Below are positions 1 to 9,075 of a DNA stretch of 64,000 nt, one piece after another. The position numbers were made by a program, and so were the translations under genes. Below the pieces are notes generated by a model that saw only the letters and a list, made by a program, of their open reading frames with translations, ran no database searches and was not told the DNA's origin. The stretch is from Mycobacterium cookii (GTDB lineage: Bacteria; Actinomycetota; Actinomycetes; Mycobacteriales; Mycobacteriaceae), in NCBI RefSeq assembly GCF_010727945.1, contig NZ_AP022569.1, positions 3,968,001 through 4,032,000 on the forward strand, written 5' to 3'. Every line of letters begins with the position of its first letter. Within the stretch, counting starts at the first letter, position 1.

Positions 1-1279
1 CGCGTTGGCGTGGGGCGCGGCGCTGGCATCGGCCAGCGCGCCGCTGTTCGCCTCGTCGACGGCGGCGTTGGCGTACGCGCAAGACCCCGGCACCGGTGCG
101 ATCGATCCGTATGCCGTCGCCCCGGGATACCTTGCAGTGCCTGATGTTCCGTTCGGCACCGAACTGGGTGAAGATGACCTTGCCTACAGCGCCGTGCCAG
201 ATGAAGAAGCCGACGTCCACACCGCCTCGATGGACGCCATGTCGGACGAGGAAGCTGAGGCCCCCACCGCCGCGGCGGGCTTCCCGCACGACGAACTCTT
301 CGACGGCGGCTCCGAGCGCAGACCGCTCGTGCTCCTGGGGAGCATGCTGGCCGTCGTCGTGGTGGCCGCTGCGCTGTCGCTGGAAGTCGCACTGGCACTG
401 GGTGTTCGGCCGAGTGTCGCCCTTCTGCCCCGCCCGCTGCAAAGCCTCATCGAGCCAGCGCGCCCTGCGCCTGCCCCCGCGCCGGCGCCGGTGAGCGCGC
501 CTGTGCCGCAAGCTCATTCGATTCCAGCACCCGCGGTGGTGGCTCCGCCGGTGCGCGCACCGATTCCGGCTCCGGCGCCCGCGCCGGTTCTGGCCGCTGC
601 GCCGCCCGCGCCGATCCCGGCCCCAGCGCCGGTCATCGTCCCGCTCCCGATTCCGGCCAGCCCGCCAATTCACATCGCTCCGTTGCACGTGCCGAGCCCT
701 GCGCCGGTGCATGTCCCGTCGCCGCAGCCGCCGATATGGCTCCCGTCGCCGCAGCAGCCCCCGGTGAGCCATCCTCATCAGCCGCCGGTGCACCTGCCGG
801 CACCGCAGGGCCCCGTCCCTGTCGTGCCCGAGCCGCCAATGCATCTTCCCGGATTGCCGGGCTTCGAGCCGCCGGGAGGACCGCCGGACACCGTTCGCGG
901 TCCGGGATTCGGTGGCCCGCCAGAGGGCGGTTTCGGCGGGCATCCGGGCTCGGGCGGCTTTGGCGGTATCCCCGGAATCGGTGGACCGCCTGCAGGTAGC
1001 CCAGGAATCGGTGGTCCGCCCGCCGGTGGCGGTTTCGGCGGCAACCCGGGCTTTGGCGGTATGCCCGGCGGCGGCTTCGGCGGCATCCCTGGTCTGGGCG
1101 GCTTCGGTGGCGGCCCGGGCGGCGGCATCGGTGACGGCCCGGGCGGCGGCTTCGGCGGTGGCCACGGGTTCGGCGGAGGCGGGTTCGGCGGAGGCGGCTT
1201 CGGTGGTGGTGGATTTGGTGGCGGCGGCCACAGTGGCGGCTTCGGCGGCGGCGGCCACAGCGGCGGCGGACACCACTAG
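1..1279 (+). CDS. DUF7159-like membrane protein, 5' truncated by window edge
   Basis: This is the C-terminal part of a protein whose reading frame is already open at base 2. Its first visible residues (ALAWGAALASASAPLF) align with about residue 213 of the next gene, so roughly 210 N-terminal residues lie outside the window. What remains is the end of a degenerate actin-like domain, an acidic linker, one membrane segment (about bases 320-405, following RRPLVLLGS), a long Pro/Ala/Val stalk and a Gly/Phe/His-rich tail ending GGHH. The stalk and tail probably lie outside the membrane. It is the first of three tandem paralogues. The function is unknown and the DUF7159 label is from memory of mycobacterial families. 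Confidence 0.8.
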   Translation, partial: ALAWGAALASASAPLFASSTAALAYAQDPGTGAIDPYAVAPGYLAVPDVPFGTELGEDDLAYSAVPDEEADVHTASMDAMSDEEAEAPTAAAGFPHDELFDGGSERRPLVLLGSMLAVVVVAAALSLEVALALGVRPSVALLPRPLQSLIEPARPAPAPAPAPVSAPVPQAHSIPAPAVVAPPVRAPIPAPAPAPVLAAAPPAPIPAPAPVIVPLPIPASPPIHIAPLHVPSPAPVHVPSPQPPIWLPSPQQPPVSHPHQPPVHLPAPQGPVPVVPEPPMHLPGLPGFEPPGGPPDTVRGPGFGGPPEGGFGGHPGSGGFGGIPGIGGPPAGSPGIGGPPAGGGFGGNPGFGGMPGGGFGGIPGLGGFGGGPGGGIGDGPGGGFGGGHGFGGGGFGGGGFGGGGFGGGGHSGGFGGGGHSGGGHH

Positions 1280-1397
1280 TCCGCAGCGGCATTGCTCGCG
1301 ACGCGGTAAAATCGGCTTGCGAAGGGTCAGCCGGGGGGCATCGACCAATGCTCCCGGCCGGGACTTCACCGAGCACAGCTAATTCTGCGGGCCTGAA

Positions 1398-1417
1398 CGC
1401 CGCGCACGAGTGCGGCG
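1398..1417 (+). terminator. Possible hairpin terminator after the first paralogue
   Basis: The sequence can fold as CGCCGC(G)CAC-GA-GTGCGGCG with one bulged base and is followed by CTTGATTTT. It lies about 120 bases after the stop codon. The T-run is short, so this is a weak call. Confidence 0.3.
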
Positions 1418-1499
1418 CTTGATTTTCGTGTTCAGCCACCTCAGAGGTGCGCTTCTCTGACACGACCGCAGATAGCTGGCAAAACATGTTGGAGGACTG

Positions 1500-2951
1500 G
1501 TGGATACCGTACTTGGGGTGTCGATGGCACCCACGACGGTTCGCATCGTGCTGGTTGAGGGAGAAGGCGCCGACGGCGCGACCGTCGATGAGGACAATTT
1601 CGTCGTCGCCGACAGCGAAGACCCGGCAACCATGCGCGCTCCGGATCAGGTGGTCGCGGCAATTCTCGGCACCCGCGAAGGTGCCAGTGAGGCCGGCTAC
1701 GACCTGCTGTCCACGGGTGTGACGTGGAGCAACCCGCGCGATGCGGCCGAACTGCGCGACGCGTTGGCGGCCCGCAAGGTCGAGAACGTGATGCTTGTCT
1801 CGACGTTTCTCGCCGCGGCGGCGTTGGCCCAGTCGATGGGCGCCGCGACGGGGTACGCCCGTGCCGCGCTGCTGTATGTCGAGCCCGAAACCGCGACGCT
1901 GGCCTTGGTCGACACCAACGACGGGTCGATCACCGAAGTCCACCGCGAGGTTCTGCCTGACGACGACGACCAGGCCGTCTCCAAGCTGCTCGACCTGGTC
2001 TCCGCCGCCGAGCGGCTCGACGACGAGCCTGACGGAGTCCTGGTCATCGGCTCAGGTGTCGACATTCCGCTGATCAAGCCGGCGCTGGAGGGCGCTACTT
2101 CGCTTCCGCTGAGCGTGCCCGAGCAGCCCGAGATGGCGCTGGCCCGTGGCGCGGCACTCGCGTCGGCACACGCGCCGCTGTTCGCCTCGTCGACGGCCGC
2201 GCAGGCCTACGCGCTCGACCCGGGTACCGGTGCGGTCAGCCCGCACGTCCACGAGCCGGGATACCTCGCGGTCGCCGAGGCCGTCGCCGCTGAGCCGCGC
2301 GAAGACGCGTTGGCCTACAGCGCCGTCGCCGACGACTCTGCCGCGGTGTACACCCAAATGGGCGCCGACGCCTTCGCCGGCGAGGACAACGACTTCACCA
2401 CCGGCATGTACCCCGACTTCAACGCGATGGAGCACGAACACGTCAGTCGCACACCGTTTTTGGCGGCGATGAGCGTGCTGATCATCTTCGTGACCGGTGT
2501 GATGGCCCTGGTGATTTCGTTGGCGTTCAGTATCCGGCCGTCGGCGAGCTCGCGGCCCAGCCTCAGCCACAACGTGGTCGCCCCGGCTCATCCGGTACCG
2601 GCCCCGCTGCCCAAGGCGCAGGTGGCGGCCCCACCCGTGCCTGTGCAGGCCCCGGCGCCGGCCCCCGCGTTCCATCCGGCCCCAGCGCCGGCACCGGTGT
2701 TCGTTCCGCGCCCGGCGCCGGCCCCTGCCTTCGTTCCCGGCCCGGCGCCCGTGCCCGCGCCCATACCGATTCCGATACCCGGCCTACCTCCGTTGTTCGG
2801 CCCACCCGCCCCGGGCCCGTGGGGCGGCGACCGCGGCGGCGAGGGCGGTCCCTGGGGACATGGTGGCGGACCCGGCTGGGGCCACGGCGGCGGTGGCGGC
2901 TGGGGTCACGGCGGCGGCGGCTGGGGTCACGGTGGCGGCCACGGCCACTAA
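1500..2951 (+). CDS. DUF7159-like membrane protein with degenerate actin/Hsp70-like domain
   Basis: The protein has 483 residues from a GTG start preceded by GGAGGA at 1491; the third paralogue starts at the same motif (MDTVLGVSMAP), which supports this start. Residues 1-220 resemble an actin-like ATPase fold in degenerate form: an N-terminal hairpin (VLGVSMAPTTVRIVLVEGE), a second hairpin (ALLYVEPETATLALVDT) and a terminal glycine-rich loop (VLVIGSGVDIPLIKPAL, then PEMALARGAAL). The usual DxGT phosphate loop is not conserved, so ATP hydrolysis is doubtful. One membrane helix (about 317-345), a Pro/Ala stalk, the motif IPIPIPGLPPLFGPP and a Gly/Trp/His tail follow. A -10-like TAAAAT lies at 1307. 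Function unknown. Confidence 0.85.
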   Translation: MDTVLGVSMAPTTVRIVLVEGEGADGATVDEDNFVVADSEDPATMRAPDQVVAAILGTREGASEAGYDLLSTGVTWSNPRDAAELRDALAARKVENVMLVSTFLAAAALAQSMGAATGYARAALLYVEPETATLALVDTNDGSITEVHREVLPDDDDQAVSKLLDLVSAAERLDDEPDGVLVIGSGVDIPLIKPALEGATSLPLSVPEQPEMALARGAALASAHAPLFASSTAAQAYALDPGTGAVSPHVHEPGYLAVAEAVAAEPREDALAYSAVADDSAAVYTQMGADAFAGEDNDFTTGMYPDFNAMEHEHVSRTPFLAAMSVLIIFVTGVMALVISLAFSIRPSASSRPSLSHNVVAPAHPVPAPLPKAQVAAPPVPVQAPAPAPAFHPAPAPAPVFVPRPAPAPAFVPGPAPVPAPIPIPIPGLPPLFGPPAPGPWGGDRGGEGGPWGHGGGPGWGHGGGGGWGHGGGGWGHGGGHGH

Positions 2952-3115
2952 ATGACCATGGGGATTGTGCCGTCAGCCCATGGCCGCTCGGTTCCGCCGT
3001 CGGTAAAGTCGAAGTGGCAACCAAACGGACAATGATCCGCGCCGCTTCTGCCAGAACCTGAGGAACCCCGGCAATCCTTTTGACCCGGTGAGCGGGCGAA
3101 CAGCTTGGAGGAGAA

Positions 3116-4657
3116 GTGGACACCGTCCTTGGGGTGTCAATGGCACCCAACGCGGTCCGCATGGTTCTCGTCGAGGGTGAAAACGCCGATGGCGCCACCG
3201 TCGACGAAGAAGGCTTCGACGTCAGCGTGGCGGCCGACGCCCCCACGATCAATGCGGCCGACCAAGTCGTATCGGCGATCCTGGGCACCCAAGAAGGCGC
3301 CGCCGAGAGCGGTTATCAATTACGCTCGACGGGCGTCACTTGGACCGATCCGGTCGACGCCGCGGCGCTGCGTGACGCGTTGGCGGCACGCAAGGTCGAG
3401 AACGTGATGCTGGTGTCGTCGTTCCTGGCGGCGGCGGCGCTGGCCCAAGTGGTAGGCAGCTCGGTCGGGTATTCGCAGACCGGTCTGCTGTTCGTCGAGC
3501 CCGAGACCGCGACGCTGGCGGTGGTCAACACCGCCGACGGGTCGATCACCGAGGTGCAGCGCCAACCGCTGACGCCGGGCGGTAACTCGCTCGCCGAACT
3601 GGCCGCGTTGGCGTCCGGCGCCGACTCGCTGGGCACGCGACCCGACGGCCTGTTCCTGGTCGGTTCGGGCGTCGACATCACCCCGCTCAAATCGCAGCTC
3701 GAGGCCGTGACCGGGATGATCGTCAGCGCGCCCGAAGAGCCGGAGACCGCGCTGGCCCGTGGCGCGGCCCTGGCTTCGGCCAACGCGCCGCTGTTCTCCT
3801 CGTCCACCGAGGCCCTGGCTTACGCACAGGATCCTGGGACCGGCTTCATCAACCCTTACGCGGTCGCGCCGGGCTACTTCGACGTCGCTGTCGACAACGC
3901 CTCAGGCGAACAGGCCTTGGCCTACAGCGCGGTGGCCGACGACGACGTCGACGCCTACACCGCATTCGCCGGCGAGCAGGCGGATTTCGAGACCGGTACG
4001 TACACCGGTTACACCGGCGTCGCCGACAGTCCATCTGACGGCGGCCGCAGGCCGCTTGTCCTGGTGGCCAGCGCGGTCGCGGCGATCTTCGTGGTGGGTG
4101 CCGCGGCGTTGCTGGTCGCCCTGGCGGTCAGCATGCGTCCGACCGCCGCGGTACGGCCGCAACCGGGACAACAGGCGGTGGCTCCCAAGCCGGCACCTGC
4201 CGCGCCCGCAGCCCCGGCCCCGGCGTCACCACCTGCACCCGCTGCGCCGGCTCCGGCTCCCGAGGCGCCGGCGCCCGAACCTGCTCCCGAGGCCCCGGCT
4301 CCAGCACCCGCGGCACCGGCTCCCGCACCCGTGCAGGCGGCCCCAGCTCCCGCGCCTGCACCCGCGGCACCGGCGCCGGTCGCGCCCGAGCCGGTGGCTC
4401 CGCCGCCTGCTGCGCCGCCGCCTCCGGTTGTTGCCCCTGTCCCGGTGCCGATCCCGATACCGGGGATCTTCGGCGGCCCCCGATTCGGGCCGCCCAGCGG
4501 GCCCTGGGCTCCCGGCGGTGGTGGTAACCCCGGCGGCGGCTTCCCCGGTCCGGGCGGTGGCGGCGGCCACGGCAGCGGTGGCGGCGGCTTCGGCGGTGGC
4601 CACGGTGGCTTCGGCGGTGGCGGGTTTGGCCACGGCGGCTTCGGCTTCGGCCACTGA
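3116..4657 (+). CDS. DUF7159-like membrane protein, third tandem paralogue
   Basis: This 513-residue paralogue starts at GTG just after GGAGGAGAA. Its N-terminal domain is closely similar to the previous gene, including MDTVLGVSMAP at the start and the block AARKVENVMLVS near residue 91, where even the DNA is nearly identical. One membrane helix is at about 312-340. After it come a long Ala/Pro/Glu stalk, the motif PVPIPIPGIFGGPRFGPP and a Gly/Phe/His tail ending GFGFGH. The stalk carries glutamates (APEAPAPEPAPEAPAP) that the previous copy lacks. A -10-like TAAAGT lies at 3004. The three-gene array suggests local duplication with fast change of the low-complexity half. The role is unknown; a cell-envelope role is an inference from topology. 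Confidence 0.85.
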   Translation: MDTVLGVSMAPNAVRMVLVEGENADGATVDEEGFDVSVAADAPTINAADQVVSAILGTQEGAAESGYQLRSTGVTWTDPVDAAALRDALAARKVENVMLVSSFLAAAALAQVVGSSVGYSQTGLLFVEPETATLAVVNTADGSITEVQRQPLTPGGNSLAELAALASGADSLGTRPDGLFLVGSGVDITPLKSQLEAVTGMIVSAPEEPETALARGAALASANAPLFSSSTEALAYAQDPGTGFINPYAVAPGYFDVAVDNASGEQALAYSAVADDDVDAYTAFAGEQADFETGTYTGYTGVADSPSDGGRRPLVLVASAVAAIFVVGAAALLVALAVSMRPTAAVRPQPGQQAVAPKPAPAAPAAPAPASPPAPAAPAPAPEAPAPEPAPEAPAPAPAAPAPAPVQAAPAPAPAPAAPAPVAPEPVAPPPAAPPPPVVAPVPVPIPIPGIFGGPRFGPPSGPWAPGGGGNPGGGFPGPGGGGGHGSGGGGFGGGHGGFGGGGFGHGGFGFGH

Positions 4658-4734
4658 CCGGGCGCTCCCGGCCTGGGCTTTTAGCCGTCGACTGCAAACC
4701 GTCACCTGACGTTTGCCCATCGCTCAGGAGAGCG

Positions 4735-4776
4735 ATGCCGTCAGATCATTGCAGCGCCCTACACACGGGTGTATGA
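4735..4776 (+). CDS. Possible 13-codon leader peptide overlapping udgA start
   Basis: An ATG at 4735 is preceded by a good Shine-Dalgarno (AGGAGAG, 4726-4732). It opens a 13-codon frame (MPSDHCSALHTGV) whose TGA (4774-4776) overlaps the udgA ATG (4773-4775) as ATGA. udgA itself has no visible Shine-Dalgarno, so the arrangement looks like translational coupling. That the peptide is made is an inference. The alternative is a leaderless udgA with a chance upstream frame. Confidence 0.4.
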   Translation: MPSDHCSALHTGV

Positions 4777-6092
4777 GGTGCTCCGTTTTCGGAACGGGTT
4801 ATCTGGGTGCTACCCACGCTGCGGGGATGGCCGAACTGGGGCACGAGGTTGTCGGCGTCGACATCGATCCTGGTAAGGTCGCCAAGCTGGCTGGCGGTGA
4901 CGTGCCCTTCTATGAGCCTGGGCTGCGAAAGATGTTGCAAGACAACATCGCAGCCGGGCGCTTGCGGTTCACCACCGACTATGACCTGGCCGCTGAATTC
5001 GCCGACGTGCACTTTCTCGGCGTCGGCACTCCGCAGAAGCGGGGCGAGTACGGTGCCGACCTCAGTCATGTCCACGCTGTAATCGACTCGCTCGCAACGC
5101 GATTGACTCGGCCCTCGGTGATTATCGGCAAATCGACGGTTCCGGTCGGGACCGCCGCCGAACTCGTTCAGCGGGCTCGCGAGGCCGCAGGTGTCGACGT
5201 CGAAATCGCTTGGAACCCCGAGTTTCTGCGGGAGGGATTCGCGGTACGGGACACGCTGCGGCCCGACCGGATCGTGCTCGGCGTACAGGACGGGTCGACG
5301 CGTGCTGAGGCCGCGATCCGCGAACTCTACGCGCCGATGCTCGACGCCGGCGTTCCGTTCCTGGTGACCGACCTGCAGACCGCGGAGCTGGTCAAGGTCT
5401 CGGCGAACGCCTTTCTGGCGACCAAGATCTCGTTCATCAACGCGATCTCCGAGGTGTGCGAAGCCGCCGGCGCCGACGTCGCGCTGTTGGCCGACGCGCT
5501 CGGCCACGACCCACGGATCGGGCGTCGATTCCTCAACGCCGGCCTGGGTTTTGGCGGTGGCTGCCTGCCGAAAGACATCCGCGCTTTCATGGCGCGCGCC
5601 GGCGAGCTGGGGGCTGACCAGGCGCTGACCTTCCTGCGGGAAGTCGACAACATCAACATGCGCCGCCGCACCAAGATGGTCGAGATCGCGACCGGTGCCT
5701 GCGGCGGATCGCTGCTGGGCGCCAACATCGCGGTGCTCGGCGCCGCATTCAAGCCCGAATCCGACGACGTCCGCGACTCACCGGCGCTCAACGTCGCCGG
5801 CCAGTTGCAACTCAACGGCGCGGCGGTCAACGTTTATGACCCCAAAGCGCTGGAGAACGCCCAGCGGCTGTTCCCCACGCTGAACTACGCGGTGTCGGTA
5901 GAGGAAGCGTGTGACCGCGCCGACGCGGTTCTGGTGCTCACCGAGTGGCCGGAGTTCGTCGAACTCGATCCCGACGTGCTTGCCGATCGGGTGCGGGCGC
6001 GCGTCGTCGTCGACGGCCGCAACTGCCTGGACGTGCGGCGCTGGCAGCAGGCCGGCTGGCGGGTGCACTGCCTGGGGCGCCGCGTCGCGTGA
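4773..6092 (+). CDS. udgA: UDP-glucose 6-dehydrogenase
   Basis: The enzyme oxidises UDP-glucose to UDP-glucuronate with two NAD+ in the cytoplasm, supplying acidic sugar nucleotides for envelope glycans. The product has 439 residues. The N-terminal Rossmann motif FGTGYLG is at 6-12, the conserved NPEFLREG near 147-155, the catalytic cysteine is C264 in FGGGCLPKD, and the C-terminal UDP-binding part (AFKPESDDVRDSPAL) begins near 320. The start at 4773 is chosen because MRCSVFGTGYLG matches the family N-terminus; an upstream TTG at 4713 would add 20 unrelated residues. It lies in the same region as rmlA, as in Mtb (Rv0322 and Rv0334). Confidence 0.93.
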   Translation: MRCSVFGTGYLGATHAAGMAELGHEVVGVDIDPGKVAKLAGGDVPFYEPGLRKMLQDNIAAGRLRFTTDYDLAAEFADVHFLGVGTPQKRGEYGADLSHVHAVIDSLATRLTRPSVIIGKSTVPVGTAAELVQRAREAAGVDVEIAWNPEFLREGFAVRDTLRPDRIVLGVQDGSTRAEAAIRELYAPMLDAGVPFLVTDLQTAELVKVSANAFLATKISFINAISEVCEAAGADVALLADALGHDPRIGRRFLNAGLGFGGGCLPKDIRAFMARAGELGADQALTFLREVDNINMRRRTKMVEIATGACGGSLLGANIAVLGAAFKPESDDVRDSPALNVAGQLQLNGAAVNVYDPKALENAQRLFPTLNYAVSVEEACDRADAVLVLTEWPEFVELDPDVLADRVRARVVVDGRNCLDVRRWQQAGWRVHCLGRRVA

Positions 6093-6160
6093 CCGGGTAA
6101 CCGGACACTCTGGCTGGGATCTCGGCCACCGCTCCAGACGTACACGGTACGTTGCACGTC

Positions 6161-6514
6161 ATGACCACATCGGAGATTGCCACCGTACTGGCATGGCACG
6201 ACGCTTTGAACGCGTCCGACCTCGACACTTTGATCTCGCTGTCCAGCGATGACATCGAGGTGGGCGACGCGCACGGCGCCGCGCAAGGCCACGCCGCGCT
6301 GCGCGAATGGGCGTCCGCCCATCCGCCCAAAGCCGAGGTGGGCAGGATCTACGTTCACGACGGCGTCGTCGTTGTCGAACAGAACATCACCAACGGCACT
6401 GCCGCAGCCGCCTTTCGGGTGGTCCATGATCACGTCACCTCGGTGTTCCGGCATGACGACCTGTCGGCCGCGCTGGCCGCGACCGAGTTGACCGACGCCG
6501 ACCTCGTCGACTGA
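6161..6514 (+). CDS. NTF2/SnoaL-like small protein
   Basis: The product is a 117-residue cytoplasmic protein with the pattern of the SnoaL/NTF2-like alpha-plus-beta barrel: an N-terminal helix ([17 protein letters not shown]), then the strand [12 protein letters not shown], then GHAALREWA. Such barrels are ligand-binding or isomerase-like folds, and no substrate can be assigned. The ATG at 6161 is preferred over a TTG at 6152. The stop codon is one base before the rmlA ATG, so the two are probably co-transcribed. The position matches Rv0333 just upstream of rmlA in Mtb, from memory. Confidence 0.75.
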   Translation: MTTSEIATVLAWHDALNASDLDTLISLSSDDIEVGDAHGAAQGHAALREWASAHPPKAEVGRIYVHDGVVVVEQNITNGTAAAAFRVVHDHVTSVFRHDDLSAALAATELTDADLVD

Positions 6515-6515
6515 T

Positions 6516-7394
6516 ATGACAGGCATGCGAGGGATCATTTTGGCCGGCGGCGCGGGCACGCGGCTCCATCCGGTCACGTTGGGCGTCAGCAAGCAGCTGT
6601 TGCCGGTCTACGACAAGCCGATGATCTACTATCCGCTGTCCACGCTGATGATGGCCGGCATCCGCGATATCCAGATCATCACCGCCATTCCGGACGCGCC
6701 CGCTTTCCAGCGAGTACTAGGGGATGGCAGCGCATTCGGCATCAACATCAGCTACGCGGTGCAAGCTCAACCCAACGGTCTGGCGCAGGCATTCGTGATC
6801 AGCGCTGGCCACATCGGAAATGGCTCGGTGGCACTGGCCTTGGGCGACAACATCTTTCATGGGCCCGGACTAGGAACCAATCTTCAGCGCCTCAAATCAA
6901 TCAATGGCGGAGCAATTTTCGCGTACTGGGTCGCCAATCCGTCGGCATACGGGGTGGTCGAATTCGGCAACGACGGTATTGCGTTGTCGATCGAAGAGAA
7001 ACCCGAGACGCCGAAGTCGAACTACGCGGTGCCGGGCCTGTACTTCTATGACAACGACGTGATCGAGATCGCCCGCGGTCTAAAGCCTTCTGCGCGAGGT
7101 GAATACGAGATCACCGACGTCAACCGAACCTACCTCGACCAAGGGCGGCTGTCCGTCGAGGTGCTGGCCCGGGGCACCGCGTGGCTGGACACCGGGACTT
7201 TCGACCTGTTGTCGGCCGCCGGCGATTACGTTCGCACGCTGGAACAACGCCAGGGGTTGAAGGTCAGCGTCCCCGAAGAAGTGGCGTGGCGGATGGGCTT
7301 CATCGACGACGAGCAACTGGCACAGCGAGCCAAGTCGCTGCTGAAATCCGGTTACGGGGGCTACTTGCTGGATCTGCTGGAGCGGCGCTGGTGA
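6516..7394 (+). CDS. rmlA: Glucose-1-phosphate thymidylyltransferase
   Basis: This enzyme joins dTTP and glucose 1-phosphate to give dTDP-glucose, the first step to dTDP-rhamnose, which forms the rhamnose of the linker between arabinogalactan and peptidoglycan. The nucleotidyltransferase signature [13 protein letters not shown] is near 9-21, followed by [21 protein letters not shown]. The loops [25 protein letters not shown] and [13 protein letters not shown] are also present. The length of 292 residues (289 from the internal ATG at 6525, which matches the usual MRGIILAGG start) fits the family. The stop codon touches the stop of the convergent PPE gene with no bases between. Confidence 0.95.
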   Translation: MTGMRGIILAGGAGTRLHPVTLGVSKQLLPVYDKPMIYYPLSTLMMAGIRDIQIITAIPDAPAFQRVLGDGSAFGINISYAVQAQPNGLAQAFVISAGHIGNGSVALALGDNIFHGPGLGTNLQRLKSINGGAIFAYWVANPSAYGVVEFGNDGIALSIEEKPETPKSNYAVPGLYFYDNDVIEIARGLKPSARGEYEITDVNRTYLDQGRLSVEVLARGTAWLDTGTFDLLSAAGDYVRTLEQRQGLKVSVPEEVAWRMGFIDDEQLAQRAKSLLKSGYGGYLLDLLERRW

Positions 7395-8618
7395 TCAGCC
7401 GCCGGAGAGCGGGCGGCCCATCACGGTGAGGCGGTTGCCGTAGCGGGGGCCGTGACCGAATCCGCCGGAGCGGGCCGCCGATGCCCCGGGCATCCCGGGC
7501 ATCCCGGCGGGCACGGCTTCCGTGCCGCCGCCGGCCGGGCCGACGGCGTTGGTCCAGCCGCCACCGGCATACGTGACGCCGCTGTGGTTGGCCACCTGCG
7601 CCGCCGCCGTCCACGTCGGCGGGACGGACAGCTTGCCGACCAGCGTGCTGCCGGAGGTGTTCACCGAGACGCCGACGTTCGGCACGCTCACCGGCGCCGG
7701 AGCTGGAACCGCAGCAGGTGTGATCATGCCGGTGACGCCGGTGCCGCCGGGCGCCGACTCGACGGCTGGGTTCAACGAGTTGATGTCGGCTAACCCGCTG
7801 GTGATCGCTGGTGTGACGATCGCGGGGCTGACGTATGAGCCCGACACGAAACCGTTCACGAAGGAGGAGTTCAGGAACGTTCCGATCGAGTTCCCGTCCG
7901 CGCCGTCGAGGAAGTCGAGAAGTCGGCCGAGCCAACCTTGTGGGTTCGTTGCCGCAGATACCGGTGAGGTGAGCTGATTCAGCGACGACGGGACTCCGGA
8001 GATCAGTTGCTGCAGTTGGGATTGCACCCCAGCGCCTGCGCTGGTGCTGGTCGCCTGGGCGACCGCGGATCCCTGCTGGGCGGCGGCCGTCGGTTTGGCG
8101 GTCTCCGGCGGCGGGGTGAGGTGTTGAACCGATGCGGCCGAGGCCGAACTCGCGGCGTAGCCATACATCGCCGCGGCGTCCTGCGCCCACATCTCACCGT
8201 ATTGCGCCTCGTTCGCGGCAATGGCCGCGGTGTTCTGACCCAGGACGTTCGTGGCGACCAGCATGGCCAATTGCGCGCGGTTGGCCGCGACCAGAGGGGG
8301 CGGCACCGTCATCGCGTGCGCGGTCTCGTAGGCGGTTGCGGCCGCCGAGGCCTGGCTCGCGGTGTGGCCGGCTTTGGCCGCGGTGGTGTTCATCCAGGTG
8401 ATGTAGGGATCGACGGCGGCGACCATCGATGCCGATGTGGGGCCGCGCCATTCGTCGTCGGCCAGAGTGTCGATGGTCGACTGATAACCGGTGGCTGCCT
8501 GCTCGAGCTCGGCGGCGAGCAGATTCCACGCAGCCGACGCGGCGCGCAGCGGCGCCGAGCCGGGTCCGGAATACATTCGGCCGGAGTTGACCTCCGGTGG
8601 TAGCGCGCCGAAGTCCAT
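7395..8618 (-). CDS. PPE family protein, SVP subfamily
   Basis: The 407-residue protein begins [12 protein letters not shown], the classic PPE start, and has the WxG-type turn EWRGPTS near 56-62. The PPE helical domain covers about 1-175. The SVP motif (SVPPTW) begins at residue 331, and the C-terminus ends in the subfamily pattern [15 protein letters not shown] proteins are exported by ESX systems, often with a PE partner, but no PE gene is adjacent here. GGAG lies 7 bases before the ATG. A short leader frame ends one base upstream. It is not an obvious positional match of any Mtb PPE gene, although PE6 lies near this place in Mtb. Confidence 0.92.
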   Translation of the reverse strand: MDFGALPPEVNSGRMYSGPGSAPLRAASAAWNLLAAELEQAATGYQSTIDTLADDEWRGPTSASMVAAVDPYITWMNTTAAKAGHTASQASAAATAYETAHAMTVPPPLVAANRAQLAMLVATNVLGQNTAAIAANEAQYGEMWAQDAAAMYGYAASSASAASVQHLTPPPETAKPTAAAQQGSAVAQATSTSAGAGVQSQLQQLISGVPSSLNQLTSPVSAATNPQGWLGRLLDFLDGADGNSIGTFLNSSFVNGFVSGSYVSPAIVTPAITSGLADINSLNPAVESAPGGTGVTGMITPAAVPAPAPVSVPNVGVSVNTSGSTLVGKLSVPPTWTAAAQVANHSGVTYAGGGWTNAVGPAGGGTEAVPAGMPGMPGASAARSGGFGHGPRYGNRLTVMGRPLSGG

Positions 8619-8619
8619 G

Positions 8620-8697
8620 TCAGCGCTCCGCAGTGGCGACGATGCGTACGGACTGTGCGTCCGACATCGTCACCGCCGATGTACATCGGTATGGCAT
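8620..8697 (-). CDS. Possible 25-residue leader ORF upstream of the PPE gene
   Basis: On the minus strand an ATG at 8697 follows a strong Shine-Dalgarno (AGGAG, bases 8705-8709, 7-base spacing). It reads 25 codons beginning [15 protein letters not shown] and ending VATAER. The TGA is one base before the PPE ATG, so ribosomes could pass directly to the PPE gene. The sequence does not resemble a PE protein. Expression is an inference from the ribosome site and the spacing. Confidence 0.4.
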   Translation of the reverse strand: MPYRCTSAVTMSDAQSVRIVATAER

Positions 8698-9075
8698 TGC
8701 AGTTCTCCTTTGCGAACGGCTCGATCTGCCGCGAAATCGTGGCAGTTGCGGTGAGTGTGCGGGTGTTGAAACGCGCTGTCGCGAACCCGCGATGAGATGG
8801 CGCCTCGACCTATTCCTAATCGCTTCGCCCGTCACCCTTGCAACCAGATCGTCTGCACCACAAACCAACTCGTGTCGCCACGGCTGTGTGGACTAGCCAA
8901 TGCGAGAAAGCACCGACGCAGATATAACCAATCTTGCCCGTCAGAGTCACGCAGGCGCGCCCTCGGCGGGCAAACTCATAGAAAGTTCAAATGATCGGCA
9001 GGCCGCTCACAGGCATTGACCGAAGGCCGATTAAGCGAGATCGCTATCGAGGTGTAGCCGGCCCGACCGGGTGCC
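8698..9075. other. Intergenic region, PPE promoter side
   Basis: About 380 bases between the leader ORF of the PPE gene and the end of aspC hold no supportable gene. The part from 8800 to 9000 is visibly less GC-rich than the flanking genes, as expected for a promoter region of the minus-strand PPE unit. I see no clear terminator for aspC-side transcription and no repeat. Confidence 0.5.

Noticed and set aside
633..1943. 436-residue minus-strand frame
   Set aside because: It is antisense to the Gly/Pro-rich paralogues, Arg-rich and without motifs; long antisense frames are expected in GC-rich DNA.
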